From NCBI GenBank assembly GCA_040756475.1, contig JBFLZB010000005.1, positions 1-46,546 of the forward strand: 46,546 nucleotides of DNA, in the 5' to 3' direction. The notes beneath the pieces are model-generated. The model was not told the origin of the DNA. It was given only the letters and a program-made list of their open reading frames with translations, and made no database searches. Shown here one piece after another: positions 1 to 8,684 of the stretch. The stretch's first letter is position 1; each line of letters starts with the position of its first letter. This DNA is from Thermodesulfobacteriota bacterium (GTDB lineage Bacteria; Desulfobacterota; Deferrisomatia; Deferrisomatales; JACRMM01). A program made the position numbers and the translations under genes.

Positions 1-2871
1 GGGCTTGCCCTGGCGGCGTCGGCGGCGTCGGCGATCTTCGCGGCCCTGGGGGAGGGGAGGCGGGCGCGGCCCCGCATCGGCCCGGCCCGGGCTGCCGAGC
101 TCCTGGCGGGCGCGAGCCCCGGGTTGCGAGAGCTCCTCCTCACCGGCGCGGACCTGGCCGCCTGGGGGGAGGGGGGAGCCGAGGCTCGGGGGGCGAGCCC
201 CGAACTTGCCCGGGCCCACGTAGAGGAAGCCGAGCGGACGGCCCGGGAGCTCGACCCGGCACGCGCCGTGCCGGGCAGACCGGCAGCCCTGCGGGCCCTC
301 CAGGCGGTGACGGCGGCGGCGCTGGTGGCCCTGTGGGGTGCGCTCGACCCCGGCGCCCGCGGGCCCTTCGGGGCCCTCTTCGCCGGAGGCGCCCCCGCGC
401 CCGTGACCCTGGGCAACCTGCACCTGACCTACGCGCCGCCGGCCTATACCGGGCTGCCGGAGCGCCGGGTGGAGGGGACCGATGGCGCCGCGCGGGGCTA
501 CCGGGGCACCCGGGTCACCCTGGAGGGCGAGGTCTCGCGGGCCCTGGAGGGCGGTCGCTGGGTGGGCCCCGGGGGGGAGGTGGTTCCCCTGGCCCTGGAG
601 GGCCGCCGCTTCTCGGTCTCCTGGCTCCTGGACCGGCCCGGCACCTACTCTTTGGCGTTCTTCCAGGGGGGCCGGGAGGTGCCCTCGGATTTCCTGCCCC
701 GGGCCGTGGCCCTGGTGGAAGACACCCGGCCGGCGGTGGAGCTGACGGCCCCCGAAGGCGACCGGGAGGTGACCTCCGACCAGGAGGTGGAGGTGGCCTT
801 CGCGGCGTCCGACGACTTCGGCGTGGAGCGGGCCGAGCTCGTCCTCCAGGGAGAGGCCGAGGTGCGGCTGCCCCTGTCGCTCGTGCCCGCGGGGGTCGAC
901 CCCGGCGCTGCCTCCGGAGCCGTCCCCGGGGCTGTCCGGCGCGTGGAGGGCCGCACCCGCTTCCTCCCCCTGGCCCACCCGCAGCTGGGGGAGGGCGCGC
1001 ACCTGCGGGTGGAGGCCTGGGACGGGGACACCGTCTCGGGCCCCAAGGCGGGGAGCAGCCGGTCGGTCTACGTCTCGTTCCTGGACAAGCGCCGTCTGGT
1101 GGCCGAAATCGCGGGCCTGGAAGAGCGGCTCCTGGAGGCCCTCCTGGGCCAGCTCGCGGACCACCTGGAGCTTCCGGAGCCTGCCGCACCCGCGGACCTG
1201 GAGCGGCTGCGCGCCAAGGGTCACGACCTGCTCCGGCTCTTCGACCAGCTCGTGGACCGGGTGGAGCGGGCCGCAGCGGAGGGGGCCCTGGGGGCGGTGG
1301 CGGTGCTCAAGATGGAGGGCGGGCTCCGGGGCGCCCTGGAGCCCTTCCTCGCCGGGGGAGCGGAGCGGGAGCCCCTGATCGCCGAGCTGGAGCGAGACAT
1401 CCTCTTCCTGGACCGGCTCCTGCGCAGCCTGCGGATGGAGGAGGCCCTGAGCCTGGGGGACGAGCTCGCGGCCCTCCAGCGCAGCCTCTTCGACGACCTC
1501 CAGCGGGGCGCCGCCCCCGAGGACCTCCTGGCCCGGGTGGACCAGCTCCAGCAGCTCCTGGCCCAGATGGCCCAGAAGCTCAGCCAGGGCGCCGCCGAGA
1601 TGCCCGATGCCTTCGCCAACGCCGACGCCGTGCGCGACATGCCGGCGAGCGAGCTGGAAGACACCCTGCGAGAGCTCCGGGAGGCCCTGGAGGCGGGGGA
1701 TCGGGAGAAGGCCCAGGCCCTGGCGGAGAAGCTCCTGGAGACCCTGACCCAGTGGCTCGCCGCCCTGGAGAAGGCCGCCGGGGGCGCCTCCCAGGGGGAG
1801 ATGGACCCCCTGCTCCATGAGCTCTCGGAGCTGGAGGCCGACGTGCAAGACATCGCCGCCCGCCAGGAGAAGATCCTCCAGGAGACCCAGGAGATCGGCC
1901 GCGAGGCGTCCCGTCGGGCCCTGGAGGGCCTGCGCGAGGAGGTGGAGAGCTTGCTGGAGCGCAGCGAGCGCCGCCTCCGGGTGGTGGAGGAGGCCGCCCG
2001 GCGCATCGAGATGGGCGCCCCCCGGGCGGGGTTTCACGGCATGCCGGCGCCCCCGGGAACGGAGGACCGGCCGCCCGGCGCCGACAGACCCAATGGGGCC
2101 CTGCGGCTCCTGGAGAGCCGTCAGCGGGTGGGCGCGGCGGTCGCCGAGGTGCGCGAAGCCCTGCGGGAGGACCTGGGCCGAACCCGGGAGGGCGCCCGGG
2201 CCCTGGGAGAGGCGATGGAGGACCTGCGCGCCGGTGCCCTGGGAAGCCTGGACGCCCAGGACCCCCGGGCCCGGCAGGTGGAGGAGAACGCGGGCGCGGC
2301 GCGGCGGGAGGTGGAGGGGCTGCTCCAGGATCTCGATGCCCTGGCGGGCCGCCGCCTGGAGGGCCTCCGGCCCCAGGACGCCCAGGCCCTGGGGGAGCTC
2401 GGCGAGCGGGAAGGGGAGCTCGGGGAGCGCACCGGCGCCGTGGGCGATCGCCTGGAGGGCCTGGCGAGGCGGAGCCCCTTCGTGGATCCGGGGCTGCCCG
2501 GCCGGGCCCGCGCCGCCCAGCAGGCCATGGGCGAGGCCGGGGAGAGGCTGGGGCAGGGCGACCCCTTCGGGGCGGTGCCCCCCGAGACCCGGGCCCTGGA
2601 GGAGCTCGCCGAGCTCGGGCGCCGGCTCGAGGGCGCCCGGCGCCAGACGGGAGAGGGCCAGCCCGGCCAGGGCCTCCAGGTGATGCGGCGCCCGGGCCAG
2701 CGCCCCGGCCAGGGGCAGGACGTGGACCGCAGCCCCGTGGAGATCCCCCGGGAGATGGAGGCCCGGGAGCTGCGCGCCTTCCGCGAAGAGGTGCTGCGGG
2801 CCATGCAGGGCCGCTACCCCCGGGACTACGAGGAAGAAGTGGAGCGCTACTACGAAAGGCTGATCCGGTGA
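1..2871 (+). CDS. DUF4175-like membrane/coiled-coil protein, 5' partial
   Basis: The frame is open from the first base, so the true start lies upstream. The first visible residues (LALAASAASAIFAAL) look like the end of a membrane helix. A second hydrophobic segment (ALQAVTAAALVALWGAL) follows near residue 100. After that comes an Ig-like or beta-rich periplasmic part and then a very long Ala/Glu/Arg/Leu-rich region that should be mostly coiled coil, broken by Gly/Pro/Gln-rich linkers. The tail YPRDYEEEVERYYERLI resembles the usual C-terminus of DUF4175 proteins, which are commonly encoded beside MoxR/DUF58/VWA genes. It overlaps the next gene by 4 bases (GTGA). The biochemical role is unknown; a scaffold for the neighbouring VWA proteins is my inference. 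Confidence 0.75.
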   Translation, partial: GLALAASAASAIFAALGEGRRARPRIGPARAAELLAGASPGLRELLLTGADLAAWGEGGAEARGASPELARAHVEEAERTARELDPARAVPGRPAALRALQAVTAAALVALWGALDPGARGPFGALFAGGAPAPVTLGNLHLTYAPPAYTGLPERRVEGTDGAARGYRGTRVTLEGEVSRALEGGRWVGPGGEVVPLALEGRRFSVSWLLDRPGTYSLAFFQGGREVPSDFLPRAVALVEDTRPAVELTAPEGDREVTSDQEVEVAFAASDDFGVERAELVLQGEAEVRLPLSLVPAGVDPGAASGAVPGAVRRVEGRTRFLPLAHPQLGEGAHLRVEAWDGDTVSGPKAGSSRSVYVSFLDKRRLVAEIAGLEERLLEALLGQLADHLELPEPAAPADLERLRAKGHDLLRLFDQLVDRVERAAAEGALGAVAVLKMEGGLRGALEPFLAGGAEREPLIAELERDILFLDRLLRSLRMEEALSLGDELAALQRSLFDDLQRGAAPEDLLARVDQLQQLLAQMAQKLSQGAAEMPDAFANADAVRDMPASELEDTLRELREALEAGDREKAQALAEKLLETLTQWLAALEKAAGGASQGEMDPLLHELSELEADVQDIAARQEKILQETQEIGREASRRALEGLREEVESLLERSERRLRVVEEAARRIEMGAPRAGFHGMPAPPGTEDRPPGADRPNGALRLLESRQRVGAAVAEVREALREDLGRTREGARALGEAMEDLRAGALGSLDAQDPRARQVEENAGAARREVEGLLQDLDALAGRRLEGLRPQDAQALGELGEREGELGERTGAVGDRLEGLARRSPFVDPGLPGRARAAQQAMGEAGERLGQGDPFGAVPPETRALEELAELGRRLEGARRQTGEGQPGQGLQVMRRPGQRPGQGQDVDRSPVEIPREMEARELRAFREEVLRAMQGRYPRDYEEEVERYYERLIR

Positions 2872-4493
2872 GCCGCGCAAATCCAGCTTACCCGGGGGGC
2901 TTGGGGTGCCGCGGGCTCCTCGCCCGGGGCCTGGGGGCCCTCCTGGTCGCCCTGGCCCTCGGCGGCCCGGCCCGTTCCCAGGAGACCCCCCCCCAGGAGC
3001 CCCCCACTCGGGAAGTCTACGGGCTCTCGGCGGCGGACCTGGGGCTCTACCTGGGCAATACCCTGCTTGGAGCTTGGAGGGTTCCCGAAGCCCGCCGGGT
3101 GGTGGACGGCCTTCTCGCGGAAGACCCCGGCGACCCCAACGCCCGGGCCCTGGAGGCCCACGTCTTGTTCTTCGAGGGGCGCTACGCAGATGCCCTGGGG
3201 CGACTGGAGAGCCTGGGAGTGACGGGACCCTTCCGGAACCTGGTGGCGGCCACGGCGGAGGCCACCCGGGACTTCCGGTCCCGGACGAGCGCCCACTTCG
3301 AGGTCTCCTGGGGCCATCCCAAAGACGAGGTGCTGGCCGACGCGGCCCTGGAAGCCCTGGAGGCGGCCCGGGAAGCCCTGGTGCGGGAGCTCGGGTTCGA
3401 GCCCCAGGGCCGGGTGCGGCTCGAGATCTACCCCACCACGGCGTCTTTCACTGCGGTCTCCACCCTCACCCGCCAGGAGGTGGAGACGTCGGGCACCATC
3501 GGCCTGTGCAAGTTCGACCGCCTCATGATCACCACGCCCCGGGTGACCGCCTGGGGCTACCGGTGGCGCGACACCCTGTGCCACGAGTACGTGCACCTGG
3601 CGCTCTACCGCCTGACCCACGGGGCCGCGCCCATCTGGGTACACGAGGGCATCGCCAAGTACCTGGAGGCGAGCTGGCGGGGGGTGCTGGGGGAGCTGGA
3701 GCCCTCCGGGCAGGCGCTGCTCTTCCGGCGCCTGGAAGCCGGCACCCTCATTCCCCTGGAGGCCATGAGTCCCTCGGTGGCCAAGCTTCCCTCGGCCGAA
3801 GATACGGCCCTGGCCTTTGCCCAGGTGGGGACCATGATGTCCTTCCTGGAGGAGCGGCGGGGGCCCGGGGCGCTGCGGGGCCTGGTGGAGGAGCTCGGTG
3901 GCGGAGCGGGGGACCGGGAGGCACTGGAGACGGCCTGGGGAGACACCTTTGGCTCCTTCGAGGGGGCCTGGAGGGAGTGGGCGGCACGGCTGCCCCTGGA
4001 GCGGGAGGCCGTGCAGGTGATCGGCCTGGAGCTCGCCGACCACGGCCAGCCCCTGGACGGGGAGCCCGGCGCCATCGCCGACCCCCAGGCCCGGGACTTC
4101 TCCCGCCTGGGCGACATGCTGCGGGCCCGGGGCCGGATGGTGGCGGCCGCGGCGGAGTACCGCAAGGCCTATGCTGCGGCCCCGGCGGCCCCGGGCATCG
4201 CCTCGCGCCACGCACTGGGGCTGCTTGCCACCGAGCGCTACGAAGCGGCGGCGCAGGTGGCGGCCGAGGCGCTTCGCCTCTATCCGGACCTGCCGGGCCT
4301 GTGGCACCGCAAGGGGGAGGCCCTGCTGGGCCTGGGGCGGTTCGGCGAGGCCGCAGAGGCCCTGGAAGAGGTGCTGGAGATCAACCCCTTCCACGTCCCC
4401 GCGAGGGGGGCGCTCCTCCACGCCGCCCGCGCCCTGGGCGACTCCCGCCTGGTTGCCCGGGAGGAGTGGGCGCTGGGGCTGTTGGAAGAGTGA
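2868..4493 (+). CDS. Peptidase MA-like (gluzincin) metallopeptidase with TPR repeats
   Basis: A 541-residue protein with GTG start overlapping the upstream stop. An N-terminal hydrophobic stretch (GLGALLVALALGGPARS) looks like a secretion signal. The catalytic signature is visible: HEYVH at 239-243 and a downstream Glu in WVHEGIAKY (E260), the HExxH...E zinc arrangement of gluzincins such as the peptidase MA family. Helical repeats before it (about 50-110) and after it (about 400-530, e.g. PGLWHRKGEALLGLGRFGEAAEALEEVLEINP region) have TPR spacing. It sits between the DUF4175 protein and moxR, so it probably acts in the periplasm with the MoxR/VWA proteins. The substrate cannot be told. The stop codon lies inside a short tandem repeat. 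Confidence 0.82.
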   Translation: MSRANPAYPGGLGCRGLLARGLGALLVALALGGPARSQETPPQEPPTREVYGLSAADLGLYLGNTLLGAWRVPEARRVVDGLLAEDPGDPNARALEAHVLFFEGRYADALGRLESLGVTGPFRNLVAATAEATRDFRSRTSAHFEVSWGHPKDEVLADAALEALEAAREALVRELGFEPQGRVRLEIYPTTASFTAVSTLTRQEVETSGTIGLCKFDRLMITTPRVTAWGYRWRDTLCHEYVHLALYRLTHGAAPIWVHEGIAKYLEASWRGVLGELEPSGQALLFRRLEAGTLIPLEAMSPSVAKLPSAEDTALAFAQVGTMMSFLEERRGPGALRGLVEELGGGAGDREALETAWGDTFGSFEGAWREWAARLPLEREAVQVIGLELADHGQPLDGEPGAIADPQARDFSRLGDMLRARGRMVAAAAEYRKAYAAAPAAPGIASRHALGLLATERYEAAAQVAAEALRLYPDLPGLWHRKGEALLGLGRFGEAAEALEEVLEINPFHVPARGALLHAARALGDSRLVAREEWALGLLEE

Positions 4494-4556
4494 GGCGGGC
4501 GTGAAGCGTGAGACGTGAGGCGTGAAACATGCAGGGTGAAGGGTGCAGGGTGAAGG
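4490..4556 (+). repeat. GTGARRC heptamer tandem array
   Basis: Eight consecutive heptamers run from 4501 to 4556: gtgaagc, gtgagac, gtgaggc, gtgaaac, atgcagg, gtgaagg, gtgcagg, gtgaagg. A further gtgaggc at 4490-4496 contains the TGA stop of the preceding gene. The period is exact while the sequence drifts at two or three positions. The same unit type recurs at 40571-40605. Confidence 0.85.
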
Positions 4557-4570
4557 GGAGCCGAGGGTTT

Positions 4571-4603
4571 CCATAGGTCCCATAGGTCTCATCGGTCCCA
4601 TAC
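4571..4603 (+). repeat. GTCCCATAG-type nonamer tandem array
   Basis: Three and two-thirds copies of a 9-base unit: ccataggtc, ccataggtc, tcatcggtc, ccatac. The same unit is found on the opposite strand at 13495-13542. Related units (GTCCGACGG, GTCCACCGG) occur at 23658 and 40606. Confidence 0.85.
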
Positions 4604-4624
4604 CCCCCCCACGATCCTCAACCC

Positions 4625-4666
4625 ACCACGGACCACGGACCAAGGACAACGGACAACCAGCAACCC
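4625..4666 (+). repeat. ACMACGG heptamer tandem array upstream of moxR
   Basis: Six heptamers: accacgg, accacgg, accaagg, acaacgg, acaacca, gcaaccc. The array ends 12 bases before the moxR ATG. The same unit (in CAACGGA phase) precedes mqnD at 39685-39726. Confidence 0.85.
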
Positions 4667-4678
4667 AAAGGTACCCCA

Positions 4679-5686
4679 ATGAACCAGACTGGAAGTGAGA
4701 CCCCGGCGGACCGGGAGCTGGTGGTGGAGGCCGCCCGGGCCCACGCGGAGGTGGCGGCGGAGATCGGCAAGGTGATCGTGGGCCAGCGGGGGGTGGTGGA
4801 TCTCCTGCTGGTGGCGCTCTTCGCGGGGGGGCACGGCCTCTTCATCGGGGTGCCGGGGCTGGCGAAGACGCTCCTCATCCGCACCCTGGCCGATGCCCTG
4901 GCGCTGGACTTCAAGCGCATCCAGTTCACGCCGGACCTCATGCCCAGCGATATCACCGGCACCGAGGTCCTGGAGGAGGACCACGCCACCGGCCGCCGGG
5001 CCTTCCGCTTCGTCCGGGGCCCGATCTTCACCAACATCCTCCTGGCCGACGAGATCAACCGCACCTCCCCCAAGACCCAGGCGGCGCTGCTCCAGGCCAT
5101 GCAGGAGTACAAGGTGAGCGCGGCGGGAGTGGACCATCCCCTGGAGCCGCCCTTCCTCGTCTTCGCCACCCAGAACCCCATCGAGCAGGAGGGCACCTAC
5201 CCCCTGCCCGAGGCCCAGCTCGACCGGTTCATGTTCGCCATCGAGATGGACTACCCCGACGCCTCCGAGGAGCTGGAGATCGTGCGCAAGACCACCGCGG
5301 GCCCGCCCCCGGCGCTTCGCAAGGTGCTCGACCCCGAGCGCATCCGCCTCTTCCGCGAGGCCGTGCCCCGGGTGCCCGTGGCCGACGCGGCGCTGGCCTA
5401 CGCGGTGCGGCTGGTGCGGGCCACCCGCCCGGGGCCCGAGGCCCCCAAGGCCGTCCAGGAGCTCGTCTCCTGGGGCGCCGGTCCCCGGGCTGCCCAGCAC
5501 CTGGTGCTGGGGGCCAAGGCCCGGGCGCTCCTTGCGGGCCGCTACGCCGCCGGGCCCGAGGACGTGCGGGCGCTCGTGGTGCCGGCCCTCAAGCACCGGG
5601 TAGTGCCGAGCTTCCGGGCCGAGGCCCAGGGGGTAAGCGTGGCGGAGATCCTCGCCCAGGTGGTGGAGTCGGTGTCGGCCGCGTGA
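4679..5686 (+). CDS. moxR: MoxR-family AAA+ ATPase
   Basis: A 335-residue cytoplasmic AAA+ ATPase. Walker A is the MoxR-type GVPGLAKT (57-64) and Walker B is LLADEINR (121-128). The motifs FTPDLMPSDITG, TQNPIEQEGTYPLPEAQLDR (about 170-190, sensor region) and the C-terminal lid are all in place, and length is normal for the family. MoxR proteins act as chaperone-like ATPases that work on VWA/DUF58 partners, often in metal cofactor insertion or envelope stress. Here DUF58 and two VWA genes follow directly (4-base overlap with DUF58). The only ribosome site visible before the ATG is AAAGG at 4667-4671. The gap upstream is filled with tandem repeats, so this may also start a sub-operon. Confidence 0.95.
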   Translation: MNQTGSETPADRELVVEAARAHAEVAAEIGKVIVGQRGVVDLLLVALFAGGHGLFIGVPGLAKTLLIRTLADALALDFKRIQFTPDLMPSDITGTEVLEEDHATGRRAFRFVRGPIFTNILLADEINRTSPKTQAALLQAMQEYKVSAAGVDHPLEPPFLVFATQNPIEQEGTYPLPEAQLDRFMFAIEMDYPDASEELEIVRKTTAGPPPALRKVLDPERIRLFREAVPRVPVADAALAYAVRLVRATRPGPEAPKAVQELVSWGAGPRAAQHLVLGAKARALLAGRYAAGPEDVRALVVPALKHRVVPSFRAEAQGVSVAEILAQVVESVSAA

Positions 5687-6618
5687 GCCCCCTTGCGCCC
5701 ATGCTCACCCGCGCGGACCTCTTCGACCCGGTCCTGGTGGCCCGCTTGAGCCGCCGGGAGATCCCCGGTCCGCCTTCCCCCTATCCCCATCGGGGGCTGC
5801 ACCGCAGCGCCCGGCGGGGGGCGAGCCTGGAGTTCTCGGAGCACACCCTGTATGCCCGGGGGGACGACCTGCGGCACCTGGACTGGAAGTTCCTCGCCAA
5901 GACCGACCGGTTCCTGGTGAAGCGCTACGAAGACGAGCGCCTCCAGCGCGCCGTGCTCCTGGTGGACGCGAGCCGCTCCATGGTCTACGGGGCGGAGAAC
6001 GGGGGGCTTCGCTCCTCCAAGTACCACCTGGCCGCCCGCCTGGCGGCGGCCCTGGCCGCGTGCCTCCTGCGCCAGGGCGACGCGGTGGGGGTGCACCTGG
6101 CCGGCGGGGAAGAAGGGGTGTGGCTCCCGCCCCGAAGCGGCTCGGCGCAGCTCGGCGCGGTGCTCGAGGTGCTCGGGGGAGCCCGCCCGGCCGGCGAGGC
6201 CGCCCTGGGCACGGCCTGCCGGGGTGTGGGGGAGCGGCTCAAGCGCGACGCGGCGGTCTTCGTCTTCTCCGACTTCCTCGACGAAGGGGAGGAGCGCCTC
6301 GAAGGAGCGCGGCTCTTGCGGGCCCGGGGCCTGGCCCCCCGGGTGGTGCACCTGCTCCACGCCGAAGAGGTGGACCTCCCCTTCGAGAACACCACCCGCT
6401 TCCTGGACCTGGAGGGCCCGGCGAACCTCGTGCTCGATCCCCTACCCCTGCGCCGGGCCTACCGGGAGGAGATCTCCGCCTTCGTCCGGGGCCTGGCCCG
6501 GCAGGCCGAGGCCCTGGGGGTGCCCCACGCCTTCCTCAGCGGGGCCGACGACCCGGCTCCGGCGCTGGGCCGGCTCCTGCGCCGGGCCCAGCGGCCCCAT
6601 CGGGCAGCGAGGCGCTGA
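5683..6618 (+). CDS. DUF58 domain protein
   Basis: A 311-residue protein with GTG start overlapping the moxR stop. The DUF58 signature RGDDLRHLDWK lies at 59-69. It is followed by a VWA-like fold with a metal-site loop DASRS at 95-99 and FVFSDFLDEGEE about 200-211. There is no transmembrane segment, so this is the short soluble DUF58 form. The second candidate start is ATG 5701 (MLTRADLF), but the overlap favours GTG. DUF58 proteins are the standard partners of MoxR ATPases. It is separated by 6 bases from the BatA-type gene. Confidence 0.92.
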   Translation: MSPLAPMLTRADLFDPVLVARLSRREIPGPPSPYPHRGLHRSARRGASLEFSEHTLYARGDDLRHLDWKFLAKTDRFLVKRYEDERLQRAVLLVDASRSMVYGAENGGLRSSKYHLAARLAAALAACLLRQGDAVGVHLAGGEEGVWLPPRSGSAQLGAVLEVLGGARPAGEAALGTACRGVGERLKRDAAVFVFSDFLDEGEERLEGARLLRARGLAPRVVHLLHAEEVDLPFENTTRFLDLEGPANLVLDPLPLRRAYREEISAFVRGLARQAEALGVPHAFLSGADDPAPALGRLLRRAQRPHRAARR

Positions 6619-6624
6619 CCGGCC

Positions 6625-8682
6625 GTGGACTTTCTTCGTCCGGCCCTCTTGTGGGGTCTCCTGGGGATCGCCGTCCCCATCCTCATCCACCTCCTGGGGC
6701 GGCGCCGGGTGCGCACCGTGCCCATTGCCACGCTCCGGTTCCTGGAGCGGGCCCGAGCCCGGGCCTCGGCCCACCTGAAGCTCCGGCGCCTGCTGCTCTT
6801 GCTCGCCCGGGCGGCCGCCCTGGGGTGCCTGGCCCTCCTCTATGCCGGGCCGGGGTGCCGGCAGGGCGCAGGGCCCGAGGGGCCCGCCACCTGGGTGCTG
6901 CTCCTGGATACCTCCCCCAGCATGGCGGCGAGCCGGGACGGCCGCGTGCCCCTGGAGGACGGCCGCGCCGCCCTCCGGGCCATCCTGGGGGCCGCGATCC
7001 CCGGCGACCGGTTTCTCTTCGCCACCACTCGGGATGGGGACCCGGGTTGGCACCAGGGTTTTTCGGCGGACCCGGCCCCGGTGCGCCGGCGCCTGGACGA
7101 GGCCGCCATCGCCTTCGGGCCCCACCGGATCGGTGCGGCGGTGGAGACGGCCCGGGCGCTCCTGGAGGGCCTCCCCGGGGGGCGGGTGGCGCTGGCCACC
7201 GACCTCCAGGCTTCGGCCTGGTCCGAGCGGGGCGCAGGGAGCGCGCGCGGCGCCGGCGCCCCCGTGCAGGCGATCGACGCCGGCCTGGCTGCCCCGCGAA
7301 ACGCGTGGGTCGCCGCGATCGACGAAGGGGAAGCGGCGGTGCGGGTGCAGGTGGGCGCCTCGGGGTGGCCTGCGGGGGAGGTGCCGCGGCGCACCGTGCA
7401 CCTCGCCCTGGGCGACGAGCGGCGTCTCACGGCTTTTCTCGAAGGAACGGAGACCTCGTTTCGCTTCGAGCCCCCGCCCGGCGTGTACGAAGGGGAGGTG
7501 CGCCTGGAGCCCGGGGGCGATCTGGCCCTGGACGACCGGGTGGCCTTCGTGGGGCGGGGGCGGGCCGCGACCCGGGTGCTCCTGGTCAACGGCGATCCCT
7601 GGGGGTTCGAGATCCGCGACGAGCTCTTCTTCGTGCGGCGGGCCTTTGCCCCGGGCACCCGGCTCGCGGGGGCGTTCCAGGTGCGGGAGGTGCGCCTGGG
7701 GGATCTGGTGCCGGCCGATCTGGCGGAGGTGGACGCGGTGCTCTTCGCCAATCCGGGCCCCCTGGGCCCCGAACTGGTGGACGCCGTGCGCCGGCGCCTG
7801 GAGGAGGGCGCGGGCGTTGTGGTGACGGCGGGCGACCGGTGGTCCACCTACGAGTCGGCCCAGGGGCTGGAGCCGATCCTGGCGGCGCCGGTGCGCGACG
7901 TGGTGACGCTTCGCCCCGACGACGCCTCGCGGCGCCCCTTCGAGGTCCTGGATCTAGCCGGGCTGGCGGGCCCGGCGGCCCTCTTTCGGGACCGGGCGGC
8001 GGGAGATCTCTCGGGGGTGCGGGTGGAACGGTACTGGCTCCCCGAAGCCCGGGTGGGGGAGGGGGTGGACGTGTGGATGCGTCTGGAAAACGGCGCCCCC
8101 CTCCTGGTGGAGCGCCGGGTGGGCCGGGGGCGCACCCTGCTGCTGGGCACGACGGCAGACCGGGACGGGGCGGACCTCTGCCTCCAGCCCGCCTTCCTCC
8201 CCTGGCTCGAGCGGGTGCTCCTGCACGCGGCAGGGCGCCTGCGGCCGCCTCTCGCCCCCTGGGCCACGGCCGGGTACCCCCTGGAGCTCCCCTACGATGT
8301 CCCGGTCGCCGTGGACGGGCCCGGCGGCCGCCTCTTCTGGGCGCCCGGGGAGCGCTTCGTTCCCCCGGTTCCCGGGGTGTACCGGATCCGTGCGGGGGAG
8401 ACCTTCCTGGATGCCTTTGCGGCCCGGATCGACCCCGCCGAGTCGGATCTGACCCGCCTTGCGCCGGAGGAGGTCGAGGCCCGCCTCGGCCCCGGGGCGG
8501 GCACGGCGGGGGCAGCGGCTGGGGCCGGGCCGTTTTCGGGCCGCAGGGACGTCTCGGCGTGGCTCGCCGCCGCCCTCCTGGGCGCGCTGGTGCTCGAAGC
8601 CGTGCTCTCCGGTCGGTGGCGACGGGTGCGGGGCGTGGGGGAGCTGGGTTTGGAAGGGGGAAGGATGAAGGGGGAAGGATGA
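6625..8682 (+). CDS. BatA-type membrane protein with VWA domain
   Basis: A 685-residue protein with GTG start. The N-terminal BatA segment carries two membrane helices (about 6-24, LLWGLLGIAVPILIHLLG; about 53-74) split by the typical Arg-rich link RRRVRTVPIATLRFLERA. A VWA domain follows with the metal site DTSPS at 95-99. A long periplasmic beta-rich part includes a gatase-like region (ATRVLLVNGDP, about 313-323, and GAGVVVTAGDRW). A last helix lies near the C-terminus (WLAAALLGALVLEAVL). It belongs to the Bat (Bacteroides aerotolerance) type of MoxR partner. The final codons are made by a 14-base tandem duplication that also builds the next gene's start. Confidence 0.88.
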   Translation: MDFLRPALLWGLLGIAVPILIHLLGRRRVRTVPIATLRFLERARARASAHLKLRRLLLLLARAAALGCLALLYAGPGCRQGAGPEGPATWVLLLDTSPSMAASRDGRVPLEDGRAALRAILGAAIPGDRFLFATTRDGDPGWHQGFSADPAPVRRRLDEAAIAFGPHRIGAAVETARALLEGLPGGRVALATDLQASAWSERGAGSARGAGAPVQAIDAGLAAPRNAWVAAIDEGEAAVRVQVGASGWPAGEVPRRTVHLALGDERRLTAFLEGTETSFRFEPPPGVYEGEVRLEPGGDLALDDRVAFVGRGRAATRVLLVNGDPWGFEIRDELFFVRRAFAPGTRLAGAFQVREVRLGDLVPADLAEVDAVLFANPGPLGPELVDAVRRRLEEGAGVVVTAGDRWSTYESAQGLEPILAAPVRDVVTLRPDDASRRPFEVLDLAGLAGPAALFRDRAAGDLSGVRVERYWLPEARVGEGVDVWMRLENGAPLLVERRVGRGRTLLLGTTADRDGADLCLQPAFLPWLERVLLHAAGRLRPPLAPWATAGYPLELPYDVPVAVDGPGGRLFWAPGERFVPPVPGVYRIRAGETFLDAFAARIDPAESDLTRLAPEEVEARLGPGAGTAGAAAGAGPFSGRRDVSAWLAAALLGALVLEAVLSGRWRRVRGVGELGLEGGRMKGEG

Positions 8683-8684
8683 AG
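8657..8684 (+). repeat. Perfect 14-base tandem duplication at a stop/start junction
   Basis: Two identical copies of ggggaaggatgaag (8657-8670, 8671-8684). The second copy supplies both the ATG of the DUF4159 gene and the overlapping TGA of the BatA gene. The first copy supplies an out-of-frame ATG and extra purine-rich ribosome-site sequence. Confidence 0.9.

Noticed and set aside
4490-4666. CRISPR array
   Set aside because: Units are 7 to 9 bases with no spacers, and no cas genes are in the window.
2850-4679. 609-codon minus-strand frame opposite the peptidase gene
   Set aside because: His/Gly/Pro-rich shadow of the HExxH-TPR gene with no motifs of its own.
6060-8678. Long open frame running through the DUF58 and BatA genes into DUF4159
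   Set aside because: It is a Gly/Pro/Arg-rich shadow caused by high GC; only the part from 8679 on has family motifs.
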